A stretch of DNA of 64,000 bases from Certhia americana (lineage: Eukaryota > Chordata > Aves > Passeriformes > Certhiidae): NCBI GenBank assembly GCA_018697195.1, contig CM031858.1, forward strand, positions 90,491,120-90,555,119. The letters are read 5' to 3'. Numbering within the stretch: position 1 is the stretch's first letter; every line of letters starts with the position of its first letter. The position numbers were made by a program, and so were the translations under genes. Positions 13,000 through 25,500 of this stretch are shown in pieces. The notes beneath the pieces are model-generated. The model was not told the DNA's origin. It saw only the letters and a list, made by a program, of their open reading frames with translations, and searched no databases.

Positions 13000-15900
13000 C
13001 ATAATGGAGGCAGAACTGTATTAAACTTTTTGTAAAGAAACATGATAAAATACTTTACTGTGACATGCATGGAAAATCTCCACCCATATACTCAGTTCTC
13101 TGCATCCATGGAACAGCCATGAATGCTTTGTTAGCTGCAATAGAACCTTATATTTATGAAAGCCATATGGAGTATAAAAAATTCTATCTCTTTTGGATTG
13201 TCAGAAAATTTAATCTCATGTTTAAAAAAAGTGCTGCAGAATTTAAAAATCAATATTTGCTGGTATGTATTGGAACAGGTAATGAATTAGATTATTTGAG
13301 ATACAGTTTCTCAGGACTGCATCAAATATGTGAACTCCTGCAAATAATTTTTTGACCACTCAAATTTTGTCAATGTTATTTATTTATTTTATAGTAAATT
13401 TTGGACAAGAATTAAGAGTTGTTACCTAAACACAGATCTTTTAGCACAATATGGCCTCAATATGACTTGGGACTTTGTAATTGTTATTAATAGTAATAGT
13501 AAATGACAGTTCTTTCACCAATACTTTCAGGAAACACACTGACTGAATTCCGCTTGGTTATTTTAAAATGCTTTGCCTCATATTGTGTAATAAATCATTT
13601 TCATTTCAGAGTGGTGTTCTATTCTGCCAGTATCACTGTGAGAGTATATCTTGGCCACCTTTCTGATGAGTCACACTTCTGATTCCATAGACCAAACAGA
13701 TTGACAAAAAGAGATATGTAGTACATGTCTCTGCTTTTTTGGGGTTTTGTTTTTTCCTGTTGCATGGAGTTAAAGTGCAAAATCAATACAATTATATTTT
13801 GACTAAAGGACTGTACTTTTATAATAGGAAAACTCACACTGCTCTGTTGAACATTTCAACACAGGCTAGAAAAGAACAGATTTTTTTGCTAACTACTTCA
13901 AATTTAGGAGACACAGCCTGATGGGACTCTGCTCAAAGGGAACCTATGTACAATAGGACTCCTTAGAAGAAAGTTACCTGAATGCTGAAGTTCAGAAGGA
14001 AAAAGAAAATAAGGCAGAGAACATATAGGTGAACCACTGTTTTTATCTAAGTAGATATGCATATTTTAGTAATATATGTTTCCAATATATTTAGTTAATT
14101 CCCCAATAGCCTGAGTTTCATGTGACTTGCTGCTTCATATTCCAGAACAACTAAAATAACAGATAAATAAATTAAATGATGCTTTGACTGTAGACTGTCA
14201 AAAAATTTTAAGATATTGACTCATCATAGAAACAAACAAAATAGGAGATCTTCACTGTTAAAGTTCCACAGAATATGTGCACAGTGTGCTGGAGGAAAAA
14301 AAGACCTGGGTTCACAATTAGACAAGACTGTAGATGATTTAGATTCAAATATAGTTAATGAATGTCAGGCCAGAGGCTTCCATCAGAGCCCCAACACTTT
14401 ACTTTCATCATAATTTTTATGGAAACTACGGGAACACAACAAACAATACTTTACCGTGGTGTTTCAGAAAACCTTCAAGTAAACACTGATTTGCTTTTCA
14501 AGTAAACAACACCTATTTTGTAGCATTAAGCTGCATTAATTTATGTTGCAGAAAAATGAGTTGTCTGTCTGTTCTTTCTGCTACCAGAGCTTGTTTATCA
14601 AAACCTCCCAAAAAATCATATTGACTCAAAAATAAAATTGAAATTGAAAAGAACAGAAACTTTCTTGTCAGTGGAAACCATGTTAAAAAAATGACAAAGA
14701 TCTGTAAAATCTATGTCATGAAAATGCCTACAAGAGCATTTATCACTATCAAACCACAACAAACTTTCATTACCCTTGTCCTACCGATTCAAAAACCTTA
14801 ACAATGTTTCTTATAAGGGTCATGAAAGTTAATTTTGAACGAATCTTGGAGGAACGGTAACAAAACAAATCTAACACTCCACCAAAACTAAATTAAATTC
14901 TGTGTAACTTGGAGGATCTAGGTAATTTCCATAATATAGTCTCAAAGAATGACTGCAGAATTGCTTCCTTTAGCCTTTTAAACACTTCCTATGATGCCAA
15001 TAATGTATAGAAGGCATATTGCAGTTCTTTGATATATTATTTGGTTAGGTCTTAAAAATGATTATCACAGGGCTTGTCTGAATCCTAAGTATTGAAACAA
15101 AATACTGGTTAAGTTAGCTTTGATATTTTCCTGTAACTTTTGTTAATAAATTGTTTTCTACAGTAGTGGCTGTGAACAGTTAAATCACTGAAATTGATAA
15201 GTTTTATTGAATCTGCTCTCCTGTAAGGAACAAGGATTTCTTTTAATTACCTACAGGATGGGTCCCAGATGCTTACTCTGTGTTTGTTCTGCATGCAGAT
15301 CTAGTGTTGCCATCATTGGGATTCCAGAGAGAGCAGGAGTGCAGATGAGATCCTCACAGCAGATAAGGAAGCGCAGTGCAGCCTGAGAATTTTTCCTTCA
15401 AAATGGCTAGTCTACTTGCAGGGGAAAGAAAATTAAAAAAAACTGTTAGATTTTCCTGCCTTGATTGAGAGAGAAAGAGAACATAAGGGGAGACAAGAAA
15501 TTATGCTCTCATTTTTTCTATTTTCTTACTCATTTAAAGATAAGGAGACAATGCCACCTGGGTTTGAGCCTGCCTTGTGTGCACACCTGCTTGAACAGAC
15601 TTTCATGCAGTACTTGTGGCTCCTGTCTTTAGCTGACTGCTGTAACTCACACCTCTTCAGCTGCCTGGCTGTGCCCTGCCGGGTGTATGGCTGGTGCACA
15701 TTAGTGAGATCTGCAGAGTTAACTGTGGCACTAAAGAAATAGTTATATCCCTCCCTATGCAGCAAGTATAAACTAAGGACCTAGGAGCTGTGGAATCTTA
15801 TGGAAATTTTAGACTTTGACACAAATATTTCTTTATTTCCTGCTCTGTAAATTATTCGAGTGAATAATCGTCTTTGAAGAAATCTTGCTGAATTGTAATC

Positions 15901-18900
15901 AAAATAATTTGCATCAGACACCTGAGATTTAATAGTCAAGCTTATCTAGTTTAAGAACAAAAACGAGCTGTGTAGCTAATGTAAATAACCTAGTTTTTAA
16001 ATTAAATATTCAAAATAAACTACCTCAGAGTTGTTAGATATCTAATAAATTATCAGTATATTTTTGAGGAATAAATCTGTAATTCAAATAATTCAATAAC
16101 TGAAGAATAATGTGTTCTGTTTGCTGATAATTTATGAACAGAAAAAAGAAATCAAATAAATCAAATACTATTTTTGCATTACCTGCTCATATTTATTAAG
16201 CATTTATTATAATATGAATTAAAGAACTGAATTGGGTTTCTTGAACTGTCTTGGGAAGGTTGTCTTTGTTATGGCACATTATTATTAAATAGTAGGCTTG
16301 ACATCTTTAAATTATTCTGTATATTGAAGTAATATTTTTAAACTACATGATAGGTATTTTTGAGGCAAACATACAATAAAATGGAATAAGTAAAAAGCCT
16401 GTAATTAGCAGAACGTTAGTGAATTAACACTTCTTATGGAATAGGATGGAACATTTGGATTAAGGTTTTAAGTAGACAGTACTAATTTGAGCTTCCTTTT
16501 ATAATTATATCAGGTTTCTGCAATTCTCATTGAAAATTAGCTGAGATTCATTAATAGCTTTTCTTCTACTACAATTTCCATAGATATCTGAAAACTCAAT
16601 AGTAGCTTAATGGGCCAGAAAAACTATACAAATCTGAATGTATTATTTTGCAGCAATTTTACTCATTAGCATTTTTTCCTCAGGTTTCCATCATCATGAA
16701 TATAGAACTGTAAAATCATATTCAAATTTCCTGCACAAAATTTTAAAGAAGAGAATAATCAGTACTAATTAATTTTTTTTCAGACCAACAAATCTCTCCA
16801 AACCCAGGTTCTATGTTAGCATATGTTTAGAAAAGTTCTGTTAAAAAATTTGTGAATTAAGGTAATTGTCTTAACTTCATGTTGGTGAACTTCCTTTATG
16901 TACAGATTTTTGAATTGTCTACAGTTTTGTGTGTTCCTATGATCATACTTTATATCTTATAATATAGATACCCTAGTATCTTATAATATTTCTTTTTATT
17001 GTAACTCATCTAATCAGATGGTTTTAGCATTCACTTGTTTGTATTCATCCACTACATTTAGTTCTCTCTGGCTCCTGAGCAGACTTGGAAATTCTGGAAG
17101 AAGCCCTCCATTTGAGAAGCTGCACTTTACATTCTTTCAAAAAAGAAGGACTTCTTCTCAATGTCCTCTTGCATTTCTGGTGAGAGTTTCAGTGAATTTA
17201 AAAGTCAGTGGATCTGTAGCATTTGGTTTACATCAGGCAAATTGTGAAATCACATTTAGGAGCTAAGATACACTATATCCTAGCTAGTAATTTACAAAGA
17301 GCTTGACCAGTAAGGTAAGCAAAATGTGCCAGCATTACTACAGCTTTCATAGAAATGAAAACACACTATTATAATTTTATAAGTGACTTGGAGACTGAAA
17401 GAGAAAGGCACTTTTAAAGAAAAAAAATACCCAGGGAAGGAATACAAACATCCATATTAAAAAATCCTGAGGCAGAATTATGTATTGGCATTTCTAAACA
17501 GTAACGTGTTGCTGCTTTAAGACTCATTAGAACAAAATCTTCTTGATGTTAAATTTCTCTTACAGAAGTGCCAGAAGTACTTTATTCTTAGACACCCTAT
17601 GACTATTTAATCACAATTTCTATGAGAAAAGACTATTGTATATCATGATTCTAGCAATTAGGAAGTTTAAATGTATCTTTATATTAAACAGACGCTTTGC
17701 ACATTTTCCAACCTGTAGTCATCTTGAGAGAAATGTCATAATTAATTGCTCTGTTGACTGTTTTGAGGGGGAAAAAAGGAGAATCTCAGTGTTGATGAAA
17801 CTGTAAATAGTCAAACTTTTCTCAGGAAAAAGAGACAACTAAGGCATTTCTTGTGTAAACTGCTAAATATATCTCAATAGGCTAGTCTAACGAAGTCCTT
17901 GAATAGCTAAGCATCTTGACAAAATGATAAATAGTCCCTTTTATCAAGGGAAAAATGTTGTAAATAAGTTTTTCTAATGCTTTTATTTTATGAGATTAAA
18001 TTAATTTTTCATTGCTTTATTTTACCACATTACCTTTAACTAGGACACTGAGTACTCCTTGTAGTTTATATAATGTGCTTTTCTTTTGAAAGAAACTGCC
18101 TTCCCATAGTAAAATGTGATCCCTTTGACCATTTTTCTCTTACTTTATGCCATTGATAACCAGAATAATTCAGCTAAAACCAATGGACTTGCTCAAGATT
18201 TACAGTAATTTAAATGGGAATGGATTTGGTGCTCTCAGTCAGCCACATGTTCCCCCTTTCCTCTGAAATACCAGCCATGCACTTGTCAAACAGTTATTAG
18301 TTCACTAAGTGTTTAAAAAAAAAAAAAAAAAAAAAGGAAAGGAAAGAATATCCTTCTAATTTACTACTTTCACATGATACATTTGTCACTGCAGGCCACC
18401 AAGACAGTGAGCTGAAGAATTTCACTGTGCCTGTGTGAACTAAGTAATTATTATCTTCAGGCTTGACTTGCTGTCTCATAATTTTGGTTGTGCCTGGTGT
18501 CATTTTCTCATAAGACTATCTACATATAAACAGAGGGATGTGTGATGGAGGACCATGAGATTTGAATATGAATTATCTCTTTGTTGTGTATTGTATCTTA
18601 TGCATAAATTCATGGCTTTACCGTTTGCAAGTTATCAGAAGATAAAAACATTTCATGGCTGAAAATTGTTCTCGTTATTCCATTCCTTAAATTATTTTCC
18701 TCCATTGTGGCTTTTAATTCACTATGTTTTGTTGTTAATTTATTTCCAAATAGGCTTTTTATTGAATATTCTATGTCAGGATTTAATAGAGGATGCCCCT
18801 TGCCTGATATTAAGTTCTTGTGTATGTGGTCTATGGTGGTCAACCTACTGAAAGCTAAAAGTGTGCTTTTCCAATGCACACATGACATTTTTAACTCTTG

Positions 18901-20165
18901 TACTCTGCTGATGCTTTCGGGGTTTTTTTGAAACTATACCTCTGTGAGAGTCCTTGCTTAGATTTCCGGTATCCTGACTTACCTGAAAATCAAAGCTGCT
19001 ACAAAAGGGATCAGTTTGTAGGATTCAATGCACCAAACCAGACGAAGAGTGTGTACTCACCACAAAGGTTTTGTCTATTTACTGCAATGGTGCTAAATAC
19101 ACAAACTCATAGAGCTGTCATGTACAATAGATATTAGGCTTGACCTCTTGGCTAAGATCAAGTGAAATCACTTTAAGATCTGATACATTATCTCCCAGGT
19201 GACTGTGCCCTATCCTTGTGAGGAAATGGACTCAGTAATCTGACAGGTACATTTCCTTTGCCAGTTACCTCTAGGCATTCTAAGAGAAGATAGAGAGGGA
19301 AGTTTGTGGAAGCTGGAAGTGGTTGCTAAATGTTTTCTACCATACTGAGAAATAGTCTCCAGCTATCTTAGTAAAGGATGCAGGTTATGGAAAGAAAATC
19401 ACAATTTTGAATCTCTCAACCCGAGCAGCATGTTGACAGAATAAGTGGTGGGTTCACGATTAAGAATTTATATCTTCAGTTTTGGCCTGTAAATCAAGAT
19501 CTTTGTAAAAAGATGTAGAAATGACAGCTAGAGACTATAGATTGGATTTTTTGAGGAGGTAAATATCCCTGACTGTGTCTATCTTGCAACAGCAGTTCTA
19601 CTCCATCAAGCTTCATCAATATTTAGTGCAGACAGTGGGGGTGACAGACAAGACTCTTACTGCTTCCCTTCATCTGAGACAGTGGCACTTGAGATAAACA
19701 ATAGATGTAAACACAAATTTTTCCACTCAAATCCACAAAAGTCTAAAAAGATAGAACCAGCCATTTTTAGCCATCTAGATGGTTAAAATAAAAAAAGAGA
19801 GATTGAGGAAATATACATGCACTTTAGCCACTGCAATTCTTATGCACTTAGCAGGGAGCGATCTAAGCAGATTAAACTAGCAAAAAGGATAAACTGAAGA
19901 GGAAAGCAGGAGGTCAGGTATATTCCTTCACTTAACATCTCACTCAGGGTTGTGTACTATTTTTTTTCCATTAGGACTCAAAGGATGTAATTCAGCCATC
20001 TGATAAGTTGGCTGTGGTTCACACTAGCATCCTGCCCTGATCACTTTACTGCTGATTACTCTTTCACGTCACAGATCAATTATTCCCTTACAAGACAGAG
20101 TTAAGACGCAGTTCAAGCCAGAAACCTTTTACTATACTCCATCTTTGCTTTACTCCATCTACCTA
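13000..20165. other. AT-rich non-coding stretch, no supported gene
   Basis: Nothing recognisable as an exon or repeat family was found. Open frames are 60-93 codons and overlap on both strands. The region includes an A21 tract at 18315-18335 and a GC-richer patch at about 15540-15740 that is open on both strands (93 codons plus, 79 minus) without a known domain. The minus-strand 92-codon frame at 18610-18888 is hydrophilic but unmatched to any family I know. Confidence 0.65.
18315..18335. repeat. Poly(A) tract, 21 nt
   Basis: An uninterrupted run of 21 A is followed by a short AGGAAAGGAAAG purine stretch. It could be a retroposon tail on the plus strand, but no retroposon body or target-site duplication is evident upstream. 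Confidence 0.85.
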
Positions 20166-20169
20166 TGGA

Positions 20170-20375
20170 GGCCTTCAACATTCAAAGAATCACAGAATCA
20201 ATAGAAAAGAAAAGTGCCACTGCCTGATTTCTTGTGTCAGAAGTCAGAAATATGGTAGCATGCAATAAAATATCCTAATGACAAAATTGTAGTATTTTCT
20301 ACAGGGAAGGCAAACCAGGAAAATATGTGTGTTTTGCTGAAAACTAGATTAAAGATCATCTAATTCCAAACAGGA
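20170..20375 (-). mobile_element. Possible CR1 tail interrupted by a 140-bp segment
   Basis: Before the 140-bp duplicated segment the plus strand reads AAAGAATCACAGAATCAATAG, and just after it reads AGATTAAAGATCATCTAATT. These look like the two sides of one reverse-complemented CR1 3' end, in which the tail repeat is normally followed closely by the AAAGATCATCTAGTTCCAAC-like block. The expected linker of about 25 bp between them is missing and the 140-bp segment stands in its place. Each flank is short, so this is suggestive rather than proven. Confidence 0.45.
20204..20343 (+). repeat. 140-bp direct duplication, copy 1
   Basis: Positions 20204-20343 match 22367-22506 base for base except one site (T at 20221, G at 22384), at a constant offset of 2163 bp. 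The segment contains GCATGCAATAAAATATCC, so it includes an AATAAA hexamer, but no recognisable coding motif. Flanks diverge sharply at both ends. Identity of 139/140 next to heavily decayed CR1 pieces implies a recent copying event. No clear target-site duplication or terminal repeats were seen. Confidence 0.97.
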
Positions 20376-21581
20376 GATGTGTTGTGGTACCTGTGTGCTG
20401 AGGTGGTGTCCTAAATGCCTGTTGTAGCTGGGTCATTCTTCTGCAGGGTATGTGGCATTGCTATTGAAGGCCCCTGCTGAGGTGACATGAACCTGCAGAA
20501 GCTGGGAAGGGTCAGTGACTATCAGGCCCAACTTACCTCTGAGCAATTAACATCTTTAGCCTGGTGCCAAATGAGCAAAAAGTTAACAATGTCTGCCCAA
20601 ATGGTATTTGGTTTAGATATGGACATAGTGGGAAATTGTGTTCTTGGAAGGAAAATCATTGCATAATTCTTATGTCATGATTTTGTAAATTATTCCAAGT
20701 GAAATCTTCAGCAGCCAACTGGCTAGCTGAATGTCTGCATGTTATTTACTCTTAAAACAACAGCAATATAAGTTAATGCAGTCAGAAATCTTTCTTGTTC
20801 CAAAAAGCACCATGCACTTTTTATAACCATTGTTGATATGCTTTTCCTTGGCATTTGTGTAGTAGCTGGAGACCACGATCCTGTGACTTTTTCCACTGGC
20901 ACTCTTTCATAAACAAGACTTATACCAGCTAATGTTTTTCTTTAATAATTTGTGGTCAGGCACAGTGCCTGTCACATCTGTGATCCAGCTAAGCATGGAA
21001 GCAATTAAATGTGATTGTCTTTATTTTCAGAATGGATGTGTGGCTATACCTAGAGCTCCAGCAGTAGCAGTGCAAGGCTCAGGGTTCTTTTTGTTAATCA
21101 CTGCACAAACAGTCTGATACATATTTCTTTCTTGAGAAGAAAAAACCTCAAACCTGGAGGTTCTGATGGTGGTGTGTGCATCAGGAATGGAGAATGATGG
21201 CTTCTGGATTATCACTTTATATTTCCTCTTTCAGACTTGTCAACTTGCTGTTTCATTTAACAATGCCGCCTTCCAAGTGAAGCTATGCACCATTCCTTAG
21301 CACAACCTATTTACTACACAGTTGAGGCTTTTTGCTTTTCTATCTTTCTAGCCAGTGTAAGGAAGATGTTTGCACACAAGTGTAGTACAATAGATGACCT
21401 ACTATACTACAAGGAGTCTCTCAGCTCAAAGATAACTTCCTCATCTTCTCAGTGGGTTTTCCCCAGGGAGGAGAAGCTCTTTATCAAGTTCTCAGGAAAC
21501 AAATGTTACAAACTAGTGAGGGCTGCAGCAGCTCCTTCTATAGAGTATAACATGTGAGAAGCCTGGTATTTAATTTCATAC
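20376..21581. other. Non-coding stretch, nothing recognised
   Basis: No gene, RNA gene or classifiable repeat was seen. Short open frames at 20932-21117 and 21285-21557 show no domain and no consistent splice context. Confidence 0.6.
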
Positions 21582-21718
21582 AGCAATAGAATTTTGGGGG
21601 TTGAAAGAAACCATAAGGATCATCTGGTTCCAAACCCTCCCCCACCATGGGCAGGAATGCTGTCCACTAGATCAGGTTGTTCAGAGTTCTATCCAGCCTG
21701 GCTGTCTCTTTTAAAATT
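21582..21718 (-). mobile_element. CR1 LINE 3'-end fragment, degraded
   Basis: The plus strand carries the reversed CR1 3' end: a CAATAGAATTTTGGGGGTTG start, then AAGGATCATCTGGTTCCAAA, the CCCCCACCATGGGCAGGAAT block, CCACTAGATCAGGTTGTTCA and ATCCAGCCTGGC. Only about 135 bp of the 3' end survive, so it is a strongly 5'-truncated, non-coding remnant. It lies between the two copies of the 140-bp duplication. Confidence 0.88.
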
Positions 21719-22366
21719 ATTGTCTGAAACTGTTTTCACTTTTAGAAGACACTGACATTTTCCTAGAAGAAAACACAGGGTGTTTTTTTCCATAAAGACA
21801 AAAAAGGAAAGAAAAATATCAGTATTTCTCTAATGATGTTGGAAAACAAGATGTTGGAAAAAAGGATGCTGGTAAAAATATATTCTGTGACATTCCAATT
21901 TCCATATCATATTCAGTCCTTGAAAAGGTACTCTCTTTTCTAAAATACTTAGTGAAAATTTTCCTGGCAAAATAATGTCAATTAGATCACAAATAACATT
22001 GATACATGAAGACCGAAAATTAGTGGCAAACACTTGAACTCCCTGAAGAGCCCATAGTGTTTACTATCAATTTGAATATAATTTCCTCACCCAAAAATAA
22101 GGGGGGCTTTTTCTCTCCAAAAAACAAATTAACTTCTGAAATTAATTGGAAACAGCACAAGCATTTCTGCAAAGCTATTCTGTTTCTTATGCTATGGGTA
22201 CCATTTCTGTAGCAATTTCTCTTTGGGAAAAGAAATATTTTACTGAGTTCTGTGTATTTAAAGGTATGCACACTCATGGCAGGTGCTGATTTTCCTACTT
22301 GAGTTAAAATAGTATTTGACTTTCTTTCTTGCATTACACAATCTCATTAGATATAGTGCAATCATC
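21719..22366. other. Non-coding stretch between CR1 fragment and duplication copy 2
   Basis: No gene recognised. A 104-codon minus-strand open frame (22020-22334) has no domain I can name and low-complexity Phe/Lys/Ser composition; I regard it as chance. Confidence 0.55.
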
Positions 22367-22506
22367 GAAAAGAAAAGTGCCACGGCCTGATTTCTTGTGT
22401 CAGAAGTCAGAAATATGGTAGCATGCAATAAAATATCCTAATGACAAAATTGTAGTATTTTCTACAGGGAAGGCAAACCAGGAAAATATGTGTGTTTTGC
22501 TGAAAA
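22367..22506 (+). repeat. 140-bp direct duplication, copy 2
   Basis: This is the second copy of the segment at 20204-20343, in the same orientation, with one mismatch (G at 22384). The downstream sequence (from 22507) is unrelated to that after copy 1. Unlike copy 1 it has no CR1-like flanks, so copy 2 may be the source locus and copy 1 the derived one, but the direction is not settled by the sequence. Confidence 0.97.
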
Positions 22507-25500
22507 GCTGTGTTTTGTGTTTTGTCTTCTATGCTTACATTAAAATCAAATAAAAAATACTCACAAAAATATGTTAATTCTGCCTATCCATTTCGCACTC
22601 CTTATGAGCCCTTTTATTGACCAAACTCCAACAGCTAAACAACTAGTTTATTGACTCTAAAAAGTCTTTGTTCAGTTTAATCCACACTGTATGTCCTGGA
22701 TGAGTCTGTATCTACTAGCTGTAAAAATAAACAGAGAATACAAGGAAATAATAATTAAAAAAACCCATAGGCTGGAGCCAATGATAATAAAGTAATAATA
22801 ATACAGCATGTGAACAAAGGATTCTTACATTACAGCTTGCATTGTGGTCTTTTATTTTATTAAACATATTTTAAAGAGAGAATAACTCATCAGTAGCATA
22901 ATATTTTCTGTTTACATTTTCCGGTGTTAGAAAAAGTGCAAGATAGGCTTGTCCCACTTGCCTCCAATAGCAGCAATTGTGTGTAATGCAAAGGTTAGGC
23001 TTTTGGAAGACAGTGGCCTAACCTGGTATTACTGCTTGCAATCACATTACAGCAAACTATTAAAAAGTCACAAAGCTGGGAAAGACATGTATTGATTTGG
23101 GTTTTTTTAGGCATCTTTACCAGAGAAATCTGGATCAGGCCCTGGCTGAACGATGTTGCGAGGGTTACTGTTTTAAAATGGATTACTATTCATTACCTAC
23201 AAATTGGCTGCCAAAAATATGACCAAACAATAAAATGCAGATGCTTGGTTATGGCCAGAAATTCTTTGGAAAATTTATAAAAGTACAAGAAGTCAGAATG
23301 TGCAATTATGTAATTAAGTAATTTTTATGTTTCTTCTGAAATTATAGCAGCATACAGGCTATGTCAGGATGTGGCTCCTATTCACAACACCCACTGCCTG
23401 ATAACATCACAACTATTTTCAGCTCTCTGAGCTAATTGGAAACATCAAATCTGCTTTGCTAGAATTTAGTCATGCTTCATTTGAAAGTTAAAAGCAGCTC
23501 CTGGGAGGAGAGAGATTCTTTATTCAAACCCCCTTTTCTAAGCAGTGTGGTTAGAGCTGGAATATTTAAATACTTGTTTCTAAGCCTTGCTTTAGGTCAT
23601 GCCACCTTTTTATTTTAAGGGGGAGAAACACCATGCAGCTCTAATAACAATTAGATTGTTTTGTTATCCAAATACTGTGTTGACATTGGGCAGCATAAAA
23701 GAAAATACATTATTATGTCAAATGTTTTCATCTGCAGAATATATGGAGAAAAGTGTCTTCATGTTTCCTTCCAGAAATAGAATCTGTTGGCATGATATTG
23801 AGAATTTTAATGGTAGCTTCCCGAGAAAACCTATATTTAACCCAGTAAACCTGCATATTCATGGATATACACATGCTTTTTTTGAAGGCTATTCCAGTCA
23901 CAATAATTATATGCTACCATAGGGCCCTAGGTTTGGATTCTAGAGCTGGTAGTGAGGTAGTACTCACAAATTCTTTGCCAATGTGAGCTGAGTCTCAGCT
24001 GAGGTGGGACACAGTTTTTTGGTGTCTTGAGCACATCTACATGATGACACTCTAGCTGGTAAAAAGATCATATTTTTTTATAAAAAATATAAAATTAAAA
24101 AATCATAAAGGCCTATTTATCTTCAAATAGTATTTTAATCTTCTGATTCCTTAAGCCTTTCTTTGCAGAAGCTTCTTTACAAATAATCTACAACAATGGG
24201 ACTGGGAAGAAAAAGAACAGCAACAGCTGGGTAATATCAGAAATAAATATAGAACTTTTAAGGCCCTTGTTAAATGATATTTTTTCATTAATAGTAATAT
24301 ATTATTTTTCAACTTCTTTTTCAACAATTGAAATTGGTCTTTAGAAAAAGGACTCAAAATTCCTGAGATATTCTAGTAATTAAGGTGTAATTAATGCTGA
24401 ACTTGTCTCCCCTTTTTCAGCATGCTGTGCAAGACTCACATGGCTGATAGTCTGCAATCAGTAGTGAAGGCAATCTGTGCTTTATTGTCTCTCCTGGTTA
24501 GATACCCTTGGGTGTCAGTAATCTCAGTGGGTTTAGGTATCATATTCTTTTTGTGGTGCTCGGGAACATCAAGAGGTACAGGCACAAGAATAAAAATATA
24601 AGGCAGAGGCATCACTGCCTTGGGATGCAGCCAAACCTGTCATCCATGGTGGCTTTAGGAGAAGAATTTTCTTGTGGTCAGGTTAGCTTTTAATTCTTCA
24701 GTAGGAGTGGTATATGCATGGAGCCTTTTGTGTTGACAGGCCAGAGACAGACATGAGAGAAGTAATGTTCACTATTCATATGAAATGGTTCTTTCCTTCT
24801 GCTATGATAAGACTGATTGTCTTCCGTAGGAGGAAGAGCTAGAAAGACACACCTCCCTACCAGAGACTGCTGAAGATATAACCTCATCTAATCTCATCAA
24901 AACTAGTCATCTATTAGCTCATAGGATACTTGGTCCTGAACTGATAAAAATAACAAAAGAAAAAAAAAATATCCTGGTCATTCCACTGTGATTAGGCAAG
25001 AATTTTATCTCATTAAAAAAGACTTGAAGGAAGTGTATGTGAAGCTGCAGTAAACAAAATTCATAAAAGGTCTTAGAAGTGTCCAGGGCTAGTGTATGAG
25101 GAAAGCCTTTTCAAAATGTCACAGTCAGTAGAAAATGTGGATTTCATTTCCGAAAATGCTCTTTTAAAAATCTTCAGCACTGACTAAACCCCACATTGTA
25201 ACAGTAACAGTGTTGCAGTCAATGCACCTGTGAACTTTATTTTCCTCAGGCTTTTATGCTGTGTAGTTTCTAACAGCTATTGATTGCTTCTGTCCACCTC
25301 TTTTGACAATGACACCGTAAAGTGGCATGGAGCATAAACATTTCTAAAGGAGCAGTGTAATTGTTTGAGGCAATAATATAGTGTAAAGCTTTTGTTTAAC
25401 CTTGTAAAACTCTTTAAAGAGTCACAAATTATTCAGTAAGTCCTGAAAAGTATGATATATGTTCACCTTAATCCTTTTAACTCCAACTCCTAGTCCTGTA

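Noticed and set aside
13065..13355. 96-codon plus-strand open frame next to the CR1 fragment
   Set aside because: No domain, start inside or next to repeat sequence, and no splice or promoter context.
18315..18335. Poly(A) tract as tail of a processed pseudogene
   Set aside because: No coding-like body upstream and no matching target-site duplication on the two sides.
23986..24000. 7-bp inverted repeat AGCTGAG/CTCAGCT as a regulatory or RNA hairpin
   Set aside because: Too short; such palindromes are expected many times by chance in 64 kb.
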